Shown: positions 43,415 through 54,626 of the stretch, one piece after another | How the letters are laid out: every line of letters begins with the position of its first letter | How positions within the stretch are numbered: position 1 is the stretch's first letter | Source: Azolla caroliniana | Taxonomy: Eukaryota; Polypodiophyta | Assembly (NCBI GenBank): GCA_043228905.1 | Contig: JBHGNT010000009.1 | Coordinates: forward strand, 12,338,001 to 12,402,000 | Reading direction: 5' to 3' | Length of the DNA stretch: 64,000 nt | The notes under the pieces: generated by a model | What the model was told of the DNA's origin: nothing | The model's input: the letters and a program-made list of their open reading frames with translations, nothing else | The model's database searches: none | Translations under genes and position numbers: made by a program

Positions 43415-43690
43415 CGAGATACGTAATCGAGGTATATACCTCTACGCACACGAAACATCCACAAATAAGAGATCATCGTAATACGCAATTGAGGTATTGA
43501 CCTCTTACGCATACGAGACCAACCGCATATCATTTACAACAAATCAAGGAATTAAACTCATACGCAAACTTAACATATGTTCGTGAACATAATATGTAAT
43601 TGAGGTATTAACCTCGTACGCATACGGCACTCATCACATATTATTAATATGTCAAACGAGGTATTGACCTCGTGCACATATGTAAACGTT
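43415..43690 (-). repeat. 55-base tandem repeat with palindromic core
   Basis: Five units with cores at 43429, 43491, 43546, 43602 and 43657 (spacing 62, 55, 56 and 55). Cores read GAGGTATATACCTC, GAGGTATTGACCTC, a degenerate copy, GAGGTATTAACCTC and CGAGGTATTGACCTCG. Most are followed by TACGCA. Each good core can fold with 5-7 base-pair arms. Confidence 0.8.
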
Positions 43691-43918
43691 TTAGATAATC
43701 AATTAAAGACCACTACAACATCATTGACTTAATGAAAAAAAATGACATATAAACTAAACACATGATTAGATGGGAGAAGAGAGAATAGAAAAAAAAATTA
43801 TGGAAAGAGTTACCGAAGTTCTTTGTTGATCGTTGTCTGGATCAAGGCCGACTGCACATCGATCGATCACCATCAATCAAAAGACAAAAGACAAACAAAG
43901 AAACATTAGTCCATAAAT

Positions 43919-43927
43919 CTGATACCA
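43919..43927 (-). other. Primer-binding site of G3
   Basis: In element sense TGGTATCAG two bases inside the 5' LTR. It matches the first nine bases of the tRNA-Met site and then diverges. Confidence 0.7.
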
Positions 43928-43929
43928 AA

Positions 43930-44384
43930 TATTAGAGATCTAGGAACTGAAGTAAGCTTAAGATAAGGATAAAGTAATGATAGATAGAAAGGAGAAAGAG
44001 AAAGAAGAGTGCCGATCCACCCGACCACCCCCGAGCGAAGGGATCGAGACGGACTCGAGCCTCGATCGGTGTCCCATACCACCGTCGTGGCGTCAAGTCG
44101 TACCTGGTGCTGGCACGCTCGCTACAAGAGTTGACCCACCACAAGAGTAGAGTCTCGATGTAGTCAAAAGATGATGAAATGAGGGTAGCTAGGCCTCTTA
44201 TTTATAGCGATACCCAAGGCCCCCAGGCAAGTTCACACTTGACCTAATGGGTTGTCTCAATCCCGAGGATTAAAAGTAATCCTCCCCTTCTTTACACTCT
44301 CGTTTAACCCTCACACTTATCCACGTGTATAGAATACTACGGTAAATTCTCACCATGGGATATTAAATGGTCATGCCCGTAACA
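43930..44384 (-). repeat. 5' LTR of Gypsy G3
   Basis: 455 bases, same length and ends as 37362-37816. The AATAG duplication follows at 44385-44389. Confidence 0.94.
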
Positions 44385-44857
44385 AATAGGTTCGTGAGAT
44401 GCAGATTGAAAATGTTAAGGCTTTAATCCTCATGTTAATGAAACTCACTTGCTCATCATCCTTTTTAAGTTAAACAATATTTCTAAATAGTTTCTGAATA
44501 ATAATCGCTTTTCAACGATCATTTTGCCCATCATTTTTAGTTAATTTTGCCTTGAGTTTTCCTTAGTTATGTCCTCAAACATCCTAATTGCTATCAAATA
44601 ACTTAATTTCTATTATACAAACTAAGGTATTGTGATAATGTCGAGAGATGTTGATTTCATATTTGCAATGTCTTGGAGGAAACACCATTATATTCTACAA
44701 CATCATCTACATCCGAGGAAGACAACGAGTCCTTTGAATCCTAACCCAAGGATGACATGGTGGATCACTTGATGAATTGTTCCTTGAGGCATTTTGCATT
44801 CAACTGAGGTACTTATGAATTGATAATTAAAGATTTATCTAGAACTGTTTAGATCCT
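44385..44857. other. AT-rich DNA, no gene recognised
   Basis: Right flank of G3. The first 30 bases complete a reverse-strand open frame that G3 split (see 37189-37361). The remainder shows only scattered stops on all frames. Confidence 0.5.
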
Positions 44858-45178
44858 TCAGGCAAACAAGGCTTGGGTTTGTCCTGTTGGCAACGTGCCA
44901 ATGAGTCCGACTCGTTGAAAGTCATCAGAATAGCGATGGGGCTGAAGGCGAATAATGAGGATCTGGTTGATGAAGCCTCTTAACCGTGACCTCATTCCAT
45001 TGAATTTATCTAGAAAGTTGACATTGGGTTCTACAGTAGAAGAGTCAACAATTGGATGAGGTATGACTTTTGTGGCTACTTGAAGTTCTTGAATAGAGTT
45101 TCTCAAGTTCACATTCTGATGTTGGAGTTGTTCTAGGGCCGCCCAAATTTGTTCAAGGTCCCTAGATGATTTTGACAT
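44858..45178 (-). pseudogene. gag: Gypsy gag N-terminal fragment (G4)
   Basis: 106 codons from ATG 45178 (MSKSSRDLEQIWAALEQLQH) with a coiled-coil start. Then KFNGMRSRLRGFINQ and RVGLIGTLPTG follow, the pattern of Ty3/Gypsy gag proteins (KFDG then RLRGF then VGLIGTL). A stop at 44858 ends it where the capsid would continue. No other part of this element was found; different family from G1 and G3. Confidence 0.7.
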
Positions 45179-45340
45179 AATAGTGTATTAAGAAAGAAGA
45201 AAAGAAAAAGGAGATCAATCTATTACAGATGAACAATTAGAAAATAGGAAGATGGGGAAGTTTATGAGAATGACTGAGAATATCCCATGAGTGGTGTTGA
45301 TCTCCTTGATGTTAACAATGGATTTCAACCCTTTTTATAC

Positions 45341-45480
45341 ATGAAGTGATGCATGCTAAGCATGCTCATACTTGCATGCCAAGTCATACATACTCAATGT
45401 TACATACTATAATATCAAGCATGTTAATACTTGCATGCCAAGTCATACATATTGAGTCTTACATACTACCCTTATACAAT
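45341..45480. repeat. Direct repeat of about 61 bases
   Basis: ACTTGCATGCCAAGTCATAC occurs at about 45370 and 45431 with similar flanks (GCATG before, TTACATACTA after). It lies upstream of the G4 gag on its strand and may be part of that element's LTR; this is inference. Confidence 0.6.
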
Positions 45481-45531
45481 GGTTTAAAATGACCTAGATT
45501 CGAGTTTGAGTCAATATTCCTGACAACAATC

Positions 45532-45877
45532 TGTAGGGAAACAAGTCCCTCTGGATGGGATCTTGATGAGAACCAGATGAGCCGGAGCAGAGAAGGTGAA
45601 GGAAGGAACCAGACCGGATGGATCCGGAAACCGGATCAGATAGATCCGAAAGGTATCCGAAAACCGGATTAGATTGCTCTAGGTCGCTGCCTCTGAGACT
45701 CTTATTGTATTACCTCTCACCTATAGTGATCTTGTTCGGAGTCTAAGAACTCATGTGGTTTTTTTCCAATTAGAGTTTCCATGTTAACATTCAGTGTCTT
45801 CTCCGTTGTCTGTGTAAGTGCATTCTAATTTTCTATTTTATCTTCCATTTGGTTGTGTCCTAGCACTATTTTCATCA
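45532..45877 (+). repeat. 5' LTR of Copia beta3, shortened
   Basis: TGTAGGGAAACAAGTCCCTC start, like beta1. It lacks the TTTGTAAATAGCCC block of other beta LTRs, so an internal deletion is likely. CCGGA-rich units at 45618-45670. Confidence 0.75.
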
Positions 45878-45911
45878 AACTGATATCAGAGCGAACAACA
45901 AAGGAAAGAAA

Positions 45912-47727
45912 ATGGAAGATTCTTTTGGTAGCATGTTCAAGCTCACTAGCTCCAACTACCTAGTGTGCCGGTACAGTTTGGACACAAAACATCGGACAAG
46001 AATGATGCCATGAACTGGGAGGTGATGCATATGAAGATGGAGGCATACATAAGATGCTTCATTGACATGAGCCTGTACAACAACTTCAACAAAGAAAGTA
46101 AGGCTCATGCGCTCTGGGAGAAAATCCGTACCATGCTGGAGAGTAAGAATGTTGTGAATCGGGTCTCAGTATTCTGGAAGTTAGTGAGACTCTGATACAC
46201 AGATGGATCCAATATGGCAGAGCACATGAATACCTTCCAGGGGCTTATAAACCAAACGACCTCGTTTGAAGTAGGTCTAGCCAACGAGGTACTCGCGTTG
46301 CTACTGCTCGGTTCCCTCCTGGATAGTTGGGAGACACTAGTTGTCACTTTGGGCAAGGCCGGGCCGGAAGGGAAACAACTATCCCTAGCAAGAGTAAAGT
46401 CGATCTTGCTAGATGAAGAAGCTCACTGGAAGGACCAGGAATCTGGAAACTATCCAAAGGCCTTGGTTACAAAAGATGACAATAACCAGGGAAGAGGCTG
46501 ACATTGGAGTCCCCAGGACCGGGACAAATTGAGGACGAAGTCGAAGTCAAGGGGGAGACCCACCTGCTTTTATTGCGGAAAGTCGGGGCACTTCCTAAAG
46601 AGTTGTTGACACTTCCAAAAAGCCAAAAGGGGAGACAATGGTCCGGAACCGAAGAAGATTCTAGAAAGGAGAGGAACATTGGCAATCGCGACAAGCGAAG
46701 AGGAACTACTGTTAATCACCGAGGAGAGTGAGTTGCACCTTGTCAACGATGAATCAACATGGGTGGTAGACTCCGGAGATTCCTTTCATCTAACCCCCGA
46801 CCGGAAGTGCTTCTCATCCTACAAAACCAGAGATCACGGATTGGCTGAAGGATGAACCGGACCATGATGAGAGGGTCGAGAGCATGCTAGCACATGTTAA
46901 GTTGTCCAAGTCATTTTGGGCGAAGGCGTTGATGACGGAGACCTATGTGATAAACAGATCACCCTCAGCACCCTTGGAAGGAAACATGCCACAGAGAGTA
47001 TGGACCGGTAAAGACACCTCTTACCGGCATCTGAAGGTGTTCGGTTGTCTTGCCTATGTGCATGTAGCAAAGGACAGGGATCAAAATTGGATCCAATATC
47101 TCGTCCATGCATATTCCTTTGAGACAGCAATGATGAGTTTGCTAATTGAGTGAGGGACTTTGTCGACAAAAAGGTTTTCCGTAGTCGAGACATAGTCTTC
47201 ATGAAAGACAAGAACATTGTCGACTAGGAGTCGACAGCAGACTCCAGATCGACCGACAGTGATTGTTTGGAAGATGCAAGGATTCATTTGGTCAGAAGCC
47301 ATATGTCAACCGAGAAACATGATGAACCGACCAGATTCGGACGAGTAACCGAATTGACATAAGAAGAATTGGACACTAGAACTAGACAAGATCCCGAATC
47401 GGATTCGGATGAAGAACAGTCGGAGGAACTGGTGGTCGAGAACTAAGGACGGAGATACTCTCTAAGAGAGAGAAGGGTCCCCCAAAGATTTCCGGAAGAA
47501 GCAACGAGGGACACCCACAACCAACAGTGGTTAAGTGCCATGTAGGACCGGGAGATGCCGGAAATCCATTGACATACAAAACCTGCATTGTGGTGAAGGG
47601 CTTCCAATAGAAGAAAGGGGTGGACTTCAACGAGATCTTTGCTCCAGTAGTCAAGATGACGTCCATCCGGATTGTGATGAGCATAGCGGTGAGCATGGAC
47701 CTCGAGCTCGAACAACTCGATGTTAAG
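45912..47727 (+). pseudogene. Copia beta3 polyprotein remnants
   Basis: ATG 45912 (MEDSFGSMFKLTSSNY) shows the family start. A deletion right after SNY removes about 15 residues found in beta1 (WKSKMRDML) and shifts the frame. Gag continues to the zinc knuckle (TCFYCGKSGHFLKSC) near 46565. Protease WVVDSGDSFHLTPD is near 46765. Then the pre-integrase and the catalytic D-D part of integrase are missing: the sequence jumps from SSYKTRDHG to the segment after the integrase Glu (SMLAHVKLSKSFWAKAL). RT stops soon after MDLELEQLDVK at 47727. Confidence 0.85.
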
Positions 47728-47939
47728 ATGAGAAGGACCATGTTGGTGAGTATATCGTCTGATGCCAAATGGCCGAGACCAAAATCAAAATCAAAATCAG
47801 AAATTGAAATCGAAAGCCGAAATCGTTTCGGAAGACTATAATTGTAAATAGTAAAAAATGCCTCCTAGGGACTATACTTGTAAATAGCCAGAAAGTTGCT
47901 TTGGTTTGTAAGCTACTAGGGCAAATCTTATAGTTAGGA
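47728..47939 (+). repeat. Beta-type LTR fragment between beta3 and beta4
   Basis: CTTGTAAATAGCC and AGGGCAAAT occur as in other beta LTRs (compare 51927-51980). It lacks both LTR ends and the primer site. It probably marks the deleted junction of two elements. Confidence 0.65.
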
Positions 47940-50935
47940 GGTGTTTTATAGACATGAGTCTATACAACAACTTTGGCAAAGAAACAAAAGCAGATGTCCT
48001 ATGGAAGAAGATCGGCATCATGTTCGAAAACAAGAACGTCATGACGCGAGTCTCAATATTTTGAAAAATCGTGAGGCCCCAATATCAGGATGGCTACAGT
48101 ATGGCAGAGCACATCAATGCCTTCCAAGGATTGATGAATCAAATCACCTCTCTAGAAGTACCTCTGGTCGACGAGGTATTAGCATTACTATTGTTAGGAT
48201 CCCTTCTGGATAGTTGGGAGACGCTCGTGAGTCCAAATACCGACCAGAAGGCTTTAGTCACAGAAGGTGACATGATTCGGGGAAGAAGCTGAAATCGAAG
48301 TACCCAGAACCAAGATAAGTCAGGGACCAAGTCGAAGTCGAGGGGGAGACCCACATGCTTCTATTGTGGAAAGTTGGGGCACTTCCAGAAAAACTACCGA
48401 CACTTTCGAAAGGAGAAAAGGGGATCTGATGGTGTAGAGCCGAACAAAATCCCAGATAGGAAGAACACCTCAACAATCGCCACAAGTGAGGAGGAGTTGT
48501 TGCTCATAAGTGAGAAAAACTAACTGAATCTCGCAGGCGAAGAATCGACATGGGTGGTCGATTCGGGTGCGTCGTTTCACCTAACCCCTGACCGAAAGCG
48601 CTTCTCATCCTACAAAGCTGTAGATCTCGGATCTGTAAAGATGGGAAATGAAGGAGCTTGCCGAATCGTCGACATTGGAGATGTGTGTTTGGAAACCTCA
48701 ACTGGGTGCAGACTCATGTTGACAGATGTAAGACAGATTCCGGAGGTTCGATTGAACCTAATATCAGCCGGTCGGCTAGATGATGAAGGTTACACGGGTA
48801 CCATCCGAAATGGTGTCATGAAGTTCTCCTGAGGAAGTTTGATCGTGGCTTGAGCTTAGAAGACCAACACCCTATACATAATGAATGCTCGAATATGCCG
48901 AGGGGAAGCAAACGAGGCATCCGACACGGTAGGTGAAAAGTGGCACAGGGGGTTGTGCCATATGAGTCAGAAGGGGATGCGAAACCTTGCCGAGGACAAC
49001 CTAATTCCTGAGGTAAAGAACGTGCAACTTGAGAAGTGCACAGATTGCTTGACCGGTAAGCAGAATCGAACATCCTTCCGAACGAGGCCCCCGATGAGGA
49101 AGAAAATGTCGTTGGAACTCGTGCATATGGACAAATGCTATGTGGACACGAGATCGCATGGTTGTTCACAGTATTTCGTGACCTTCATTGATGACTATAG
49201 CAGGAAGTTGTGGGCTTCCATGCTGAAAATGGAGGATCAAGTGTTATCCGTCTTCAAGGAGTTCCAAGCGAGGGCCGAGAGAGAAACCGGTTGGAAACTG
49301 AAGACAGTCCGAGCAGACAATGGCGAAGAGTACCATGGACCGTTCGAGGAATACTGCCGAAATCAAGGAATCCGGCTCTAGTATACTGTGTTGAAGACAC
49401 TAGAGCTTAATGGGTTGGCCGAAAGAATGAACCAGACCGTAATGGAAAGGGTCTGAAGTATGCTTGCACATGCTAAGTTACTGAAGATGTTCTAGGCTAA
49501 GGCGTTGATGACGGCAATGTACGTGATAAACCGATCACCCTCAGTACCCTTCGACAGTGATATTCCACAAAGGGTGTCGAGTGGCAAACAAGTATCGTCC
49601 GACATTGGATGGTGTTCGGCTGTCTTGCTTATGTGCATGTGGCAAAGGACCAGAGGAGGAAGTTGGACCCGAAATCTCGGCCATGCGTATTTCTCAGTTA
49701 CAACAATGATGAATTTGGCTATCGGCTATTGGACTTAGCAAAGAAGTAAGTGATTAGGGGCCATGACATTGTCTTCATGAAGGAAAAGACAATAATTGAC
49801 TGGGAGATTGAGAATAAGTCTCCAACTACCGAATCGAACCGAGTCGACGCTCGGCCAAATCGAGTAGAATCCGATTCGAACGAAATCAAATCTGAGCCAG
49901 TCAGCCAAGTTAATACTCGACAAAATCGAGAACTGACTTAAGAGTGACGGGAAACAACCGAACAAGGAACTGAATCGGCCATAGAAGTCGAAGAAGAATC
50001 GATCGTACTGAATGGAGGCCGAAGATACCACCTAAGAGAACGGAGGGCCCCCCGAAGATTTCCAGATGAAGAGCGTGTACTGCTAACCGATGAGGTGAAG
50101 AAATTCGACAGAGGAGATTTCCTCATCCCTTTGTTGTATGTAGACGACATGTTGATTGTCGGACGGGACCATACGAAGATCCAAGTGCTGAAGAAGGCCT
50201 TGAGCAAATCATTTTCAATGAAGGATATGGGTCCGGAAAAGCAAATCATGGGGATGCACATTGTTCGAGATCAAACAAAGAAATTGTTGTGGTTGTCACA
50301 AGAAAAAAGTGTGACAAAGGTGCTCCAAAGATTTAGCATGGAATGCGCGGAACCGGTCGGCTTGACACTACCGACGAACTACAAGCTAAGCAAAGAACAA
50401 TGTCCGAAATCAAAAATTGAGAAGGCCGAGATGTCAAAGGTTCCTTATGCCTTACAGTCGGAAGCCTGATGTACGCGATGGTATGTACCAGGTCGGACAT
50501 AGGATACATAGTCGGCGTGGTTAGCCAATATATGAGCAACTCCGGAAGAGAGCATTGGGTTGTCGTGAAGTGGATACTTTAGTACCTAAAAGGCACCTCA
50601 AGCGGGTAACCCCACACATTGTGTCTTCGTTTCGGTTTGGGTAACCCCACACTGGAAGGTTATACTGACTTGGACATGTCGACTGATGTGGATACTAGCC
50701 GATCCACGTCTGGGTACATAATGACTCATGTAGGGGGAGTTCTTTTGTGGTAGTTGAGGATGTAGAAGGTTGTGGCGTTGTTGACCATGGATGCCAAATA
50801 TATGGCCGCAGCGGAAGCTGGCAAGGAAATCATATGGATGAAGGAGTTTATCGGTGAGCTGGGAATTTAGCAGGAGGAATTCCAACTCCATTGCGATAAC
50901 CACAGTGTCATCCACCTTGTGAAAAATGCTAAACC
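47940..50935 (+). pseudogene. Copia beta4 polyprotein, first segment
   Basis: Starts in gag at FIDMSLYNNF. Zinc knuckle CFYCGKLGHFQKN near 48358 has its last Cys changed to Tyr. Protease WVVDSGASFHLT near 48551. Pre-integrase HRGLCHMSQKGM. Integrase keeps D, D and E (VHMDKC, RADNGEEYHG, LAERMNQT) with stops at about 49379, 49454 and 49493. The linker ends FPDEERVLLTDE, and the frame then jumps to VKKFDRGDFLI near 50093: the N-terminal half of RT is deleted. The RT box LYVDDMLIV is intact. RNase H follows with several stops and ends inside the domain at about 50930. Confidence 0.87.
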
Positions 50936-51768
50936 AGGACCGGGCGAAGAAGTTGTTGTGGTTGTCACATGAGAAGTACGTGACAAAGGTGCTCCAAAGG
51001 TTCAACATGTTGGACGTAAAGCAAGTCGAATCGACACTTCCGCCAAATTGCAAGATTTTCGGGAAACAAAGCCCAAAGAAGAAGATGGAGAAGTTGAGAT
51101 GATGAAGATACCATATGCCTCTGCCTCGGAAGCTTAATGTACGTAATGGTATGCACACGACCAGATATCGAATATACAGTCGGAGTGGTCTGCCGGTTTA
51201 TGAGCAATCTGGGAAAGGGCCACTAGGTAACTGTCAAGTGGATCTCCAGTACCTAAAAGGCACCTCGAGTATGTGCCTCCGATTTGGCTCCGGTAAACCC
51301 CTATTGGAAGGCTTCACATGTCGGCTAATGCAGATACCAACCGGTCTACATTCGGATACATCATGACATATGTAGGGGGGGTTGTATCATGGCAGTCAAG
51401 GCTGTAGAATTCCGTTGCATTGTCGACAGCGGAAGTGAAGTACACGGTGGCCATGGAAGCTGGCAAGGAGGTAATCTGGATGAAGGACTTCATCGGATAG
51501 CTAGGGATACGACAAGAGGAATTCCGGGTCTACTGCGACATTCAAAGTGCCATCCATCTCGTGAAGAATGCGACCTACCATTCCCGGACCAAACACATAT
51601 GGACGAGATACCACTAGCTCCAGGAAAAGGTAGAAGATAAAGAGTTTTCACTAACGAAGATCCCTATGGAAGAGAACGGGTCAGACATGTTGACCAAGAT
51701 GTTGTCAGCCGAGAAGCTGAACATGTGCCGGAGACGGATCGGATTGACAAGACATCCCATGCTAGAGT
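50936..51768 (+). pseudogene. Copia beta4 second segment: RT end and RNase H
   Basis: Begins at a position equal to RDQTKKLLWLSQEK of the first segment, after its catalytic box. It runs through MMKIPYAS, YIMTYVGGVVSWQS, DIQSAIHLVKN and LTRHPMLE with stop at 51766-51768. Frameshifts and stops throughout. Its divergence from the first segment argues against a simple tandem duplication. Confidence 0.82.
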
Positions 51769-51780
51769 GAAGGGGGAGTT

Positions 51781-52230
51781 TGTTGGGAAAAAAGTCCCTT
51801 TGGATAAGAACCGGACGAGCCGGAGCGGACAAGGTGAAGGAAGGAACTAGACCAGATGGATCCGGAAGGTATTCGGCTGAACATATTTGTAATTATGTTC
51901 CAATGTGACTATTGAGCTCATATTTGTAAATAGCCCTAAATTTATATGATTGTAAATATAACTAGGGCAACTGTGTAAGAAAGTGTGAGTCTGTCTAGAG
52001 TTGTTGTTATTATTGTTTGTTGTTGTATAGTGAGAGACAAAAACAGAGAGTGTGCGATATAGAAAGTCGTTTCTGTTGCAACCGTCGTTTGGCAAAGATA
52101 TAGAGCTTGAGGTTGTCACCTCTGAGATTCTTATTGTAATACCTCTCACCTATAGTGATCCTGTTTGGAGTCTGAGAACTCCCGTGGTTTTTTCCCAATT
52201 TGGGTTTCCACGTTAACATTCAATGTCTTG
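51781..52230 (+). repeat. 3' LTR of Copia beta4, probably truncated
   Basis: TGTTGGGAAAAAAGTCCC start, TTTGTAAATAGCCC at 51930-51943, GTGGTTTTTTCCC near 52183. Beyond about 52230 it no longer follows other beta LTRs. Confidence 0.8.
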
Positions 52231-52549
52231 GTTGTGGATAACTATCTCTATCAGTGTCAAGTGTGTGTTCTCTCTCCCGGGTTTGCTATGAATGAAGTGT
52301 GTGTTGAGTGGGTGTGAACGTGCATCTCTCTCTCTCTCTCTCTCTCTCGTTCGGTTCCCTTCAACACGAATCTGGAAACATTGGGGTATGTGTCTTAGCC
52401 GGGGTGATCAGTACCAGTGAAACTTGGTCTTCCCTCATCCGTCCCTCCCTTGTCCAAGACCCTGGTTGTCCCGCCCCAAATCCTACACATACCCGCAGAT
52501 TACCGTGACATCTTCTGGTGGACCTAACATGAAAGGGCAACAAAGGAGG
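52231..52549. other. Spacer with CT microsatellite
   Basis: A CT run at 52326-52348 and no coding signal. It may include a diverged LTR end. Confidence 0.45.
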
Positions 52550-53212
52550 ATGGAGATGGAGTTTGGAAAAGTGAGAATGAGACGAAAAACGGTGCAATAA
52601 GTTGACGAGAGCGTGGTCGATCGAGTCAGCCATTTCAATAGAGACATAGTCCCATTCTATTTGGAAGCCTACAAGTTACGCAGAAATGGCGACAAGGAAT
52701 GTAGATGAGGCGTTGAGGCTAGAATATTTCTTTTGGGTGGTAGCCGCTTGGATGCACGCGGAGGTAAAGGAGCTCCAAGAAGGTCATAGTTCGTGGGAGT
52801 CCTTTGAAGAGGCGTTGTTGGAGGCATATGCATGCGGGTGGCCGAAAGAATGGGATAGACGTGACTTCAACCAGTGGGTGGCATCGGCGAAGACCCAACA
52901 GGGCGCAATGAAAACATTCTTAGAGTTCAAGTGGTGCTTTGCTCGGCTCCAAGAGCAGGAACAAAGATTGGTGGGGGTGGACAAAGTCCTGCAATTCGTA
53001 AATTCGATCGACCGGAAGGAATGGATGGCCATCAGACTCGACATTGAGAACGACGACTTAGAGAATGGTCTCCCCAAAGACTGGTCAGAAGTCAAAAGAG
53101 TATGATGAAGGTTGGATAGGGAGCGGTTGGGACCTTTACCGGTCATGACACGGCCTGTAAACGGTCAGGGGAAGGTGATGCACGATGTGACAGGAACTAC
53201 ACGCTCCCGATG
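52550..53212 (+). pseudogene. gag: Gag-like gene, N-terminal piece
   Basis: The main open stretch 52686-53105 (139 codons, MATRNVDEALRLEYFFWVV) has the helix-rich W/F/L pattern of retrotransposon capsids: SWESFEEALLEAY, EFKWCFARLQEQEQRLVG, FVNSIDRKEWMAI. Upstream, another frame carries FNRDIVPFYLEAYKLR, which fits the start of the same domain, so one frameshift lies near 52680. After VKRV two TGA codons interrupt RLDRERLGPLP, and coding continues to the solo LTR at 53213. Family not identified; not close to alpha, beta, G1 or G3 gag. Confidence 0.6.
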
Positions 53213-53934
53213 AACACTGCTCGGCCACAACCAAGCTTAGAATCAAACACAGAAAAAAACGGGAATGAATGCACGACACAATGGAGAGAAGAGTACATAG
53301 GATGTTTACGTGGAAAACCCAAACACGGGAAAAACCACGGCAATCCACAAACTGCTAACTATCACTATGTAACAATATACAATAGATGAACACAGAGGCA
53401 ACGACCTCTTGTTCACTGTCTTCGCCATAGGTGGTGGTTACAACAGAGATACGAACTCTTCATCTCTTTCTCTTTCTCTCTCTCTCTCTCTCTGTACACT
53501 GTTGCGCTCTAATCTTGCACCAACAAGAATGACAACAACTCTAATGTTTGCCCTAAGTCATATTTATACTAATATGACTTTTTGGCTATTTACAAATATA
53601 GCCCCGATGGACTCTCAAAAACATATTTACGAATATGTCCCTTCATCCGGTGAGCACTCCTCACCAGGCCTGCATCATTCGGCGCTTGCCGGGCACATGT
53701 CATCCGGTTCTCACCGGTTCTTCACCATCCGGCTCTTGCCGGGTACTTGTCATCCGGTTCTCACCGGGTCCTCCGTAGCCGGGTATACCACATCCGGTTC
53801 TCACCGGGTCCTCCGTTTCCGGGTACTCCACATCCGGTTCTCACCGGGTCTTCCGTAGCCGGGTACTCGACATCCGGTTTGCTCATCAGTACTTATCTTC
53901 TCATTTCCCATCCGGAGGGACTTGATTCCTAACA
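53213..53934 (-). repeat. Solo LTR of beta type, with 40-base minisatellite
   Basis: 722 bases without internal element sequence. The plus strand has CTCGGCCACAACC and CTCTGTACA-type blocks as in beta1, and ends TCCTAACA. CATCCGGTTCTCACCGG units start at 53701, 53751, 53791 and 53831, with a partial unit at 53871. CGATG at 53208-53212 and 53935-53939 fits a target duplication; if so, about nine terminal bases of the LTR are missing on the left. Solo LTRs arise by recombination between the two LTRs of an element. Confidence 0.78.
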
Positions 53935-54169
53935 CGATGGTGCACTATCATAGCAGGAACCAGGCGTACAATGGGACGGTTTGGCGGTGTGTGACATCGA
54001 AGCCTTGGTTTGGGAAGCATACAAGATCTTGAAGCCAAAAATCAATGAAGAGGAAAGATCTGACGCGTGGTCCAATTCGGGAGATTCGGAGAGCAAGGAG
54101 ATAGTTGGCTTCTCGGGTGCGATGGATGGGGGGGCTTATGTGGGGGCCGAAAGATGGTGCTATGGTACC
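53935..54169 (+). pseudogene. Gag-like gene, middle piece
   Basis: Continues the gene broken by the solo LTR. Open from about 53955 (VQWDGLAVCDIEALVWEAYK) to RWCYGT at 54169, exactly the target duplication of alpha4 (GTACC, 54165-54169), and resumes in the same frame at 59993. Acidic Ser/Glu-rich. No domain recognised. Confidence 0.5.
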
Positions 54170-54626
54170 TGAAAAAGATTATGTGTGGAAGCAATAGAGA
54201 ACCAAACACATAGAAAATACGCAGGTTTAATGGAGAGCTTGAGTATACACAGTACACGGGAGAGACATAGAGAGAGAGAGCACACAAAAACTTAATTAAA
54301 AAATAATACTCTGTCACTGTATATACACCGTGCTTAGTGTGCACCTTTTATACAAGCCCTGACAATCGGGCTGACACAAGTACTGACAATACTTGACTGC
54401 TCATAAATGAGCCTCGACACTCACTCCCAAAATTATTCCTTACGAGGAATATCTCTCTAACGGCCTTTCGGTTTACGCACCGATACGGCCTCTCGTTATG
54501 CACCGGTTTGCGTACTAGTTTACGTATCTGTTTTACGCACCGGTCCAGCCTAACCGATAGGTCCCAACCGATCCGGTTCTCGGCTTGCACAGCCAATCCT
54601 GCCAATGTTGAGCTTGTATCTCAACA
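54170..54626 (-). repeat. 3' LTR of Copia alpha4
   Basis: Plus strand TGAAAAAG to CTCAACA. In element sense the TATA box lies at plus 54346-54353, the first dyad at 54377-54395 (CAAG/CTTG outer arms) and the second (AGCCC/GGGCT) at 54355-54372. Confidence 0.93.

Larger units (their letters stand above)
42238..43918 (-). other. G3 long leader
   Basis: About 1.7 kb between primer site and gag ATG, with no ORF of note. It holds a tRNA-like relic and a 55-base tandem repeat, listed separately. Such length is unusual for a chromovirus leader; it may include inserted DNA. Confidence 0.6.
37362..44384 (-). mobile_element. Gypsy G3, complete chromodomain element, reverse strand
   Basis: 455-base LTRs at both ends differ at about 17 positions by eye and are flanked by AATAG duplications (37357-37361 and 44385-44389). 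Gag, protease, RT, RNase H, integrase and chromodomain follow in Gypsy order. Only about seven lesions break the coding region. A 1.7 kb leader precedes gag. The chromodomain marks a chromovirus, a group whose integrase tail is known to bind chromatin marks. Confidence 0.96.
45532..47727 (+). mobile_element. Copia beta3, internally deleted
   Basis: 5' LTR, a primer-like site TGATATCAGAGC (45881-45892, one change), gag, protease, part of integrase and the start of RT. Large segments are missing, and it ends abruptly at 47727 in RT, where an LTR-like fragment follows. Confidence 0.85.
47940..52230 (+). mobile_element. Copia beta4, chimeric, with 3' LTR
   Basis: Gag to RNase H coding, then a second, separate RT-to-RNase H segment (50936-51768), a polypurine tract (51769-51780) and an LTR. 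The second segment restarts about 670 bases earlier in the gene than where the first stops and is diverged from it, which points to recombination between two elements. Confidence 0.82.

Noticed and set aside
53701-53890. Regular 40-base repeats that resemble a CRISPR array
   Set aside because: Units are contiguous without unique spacers, lie in an LTR, and the DNA is plant nuclear.
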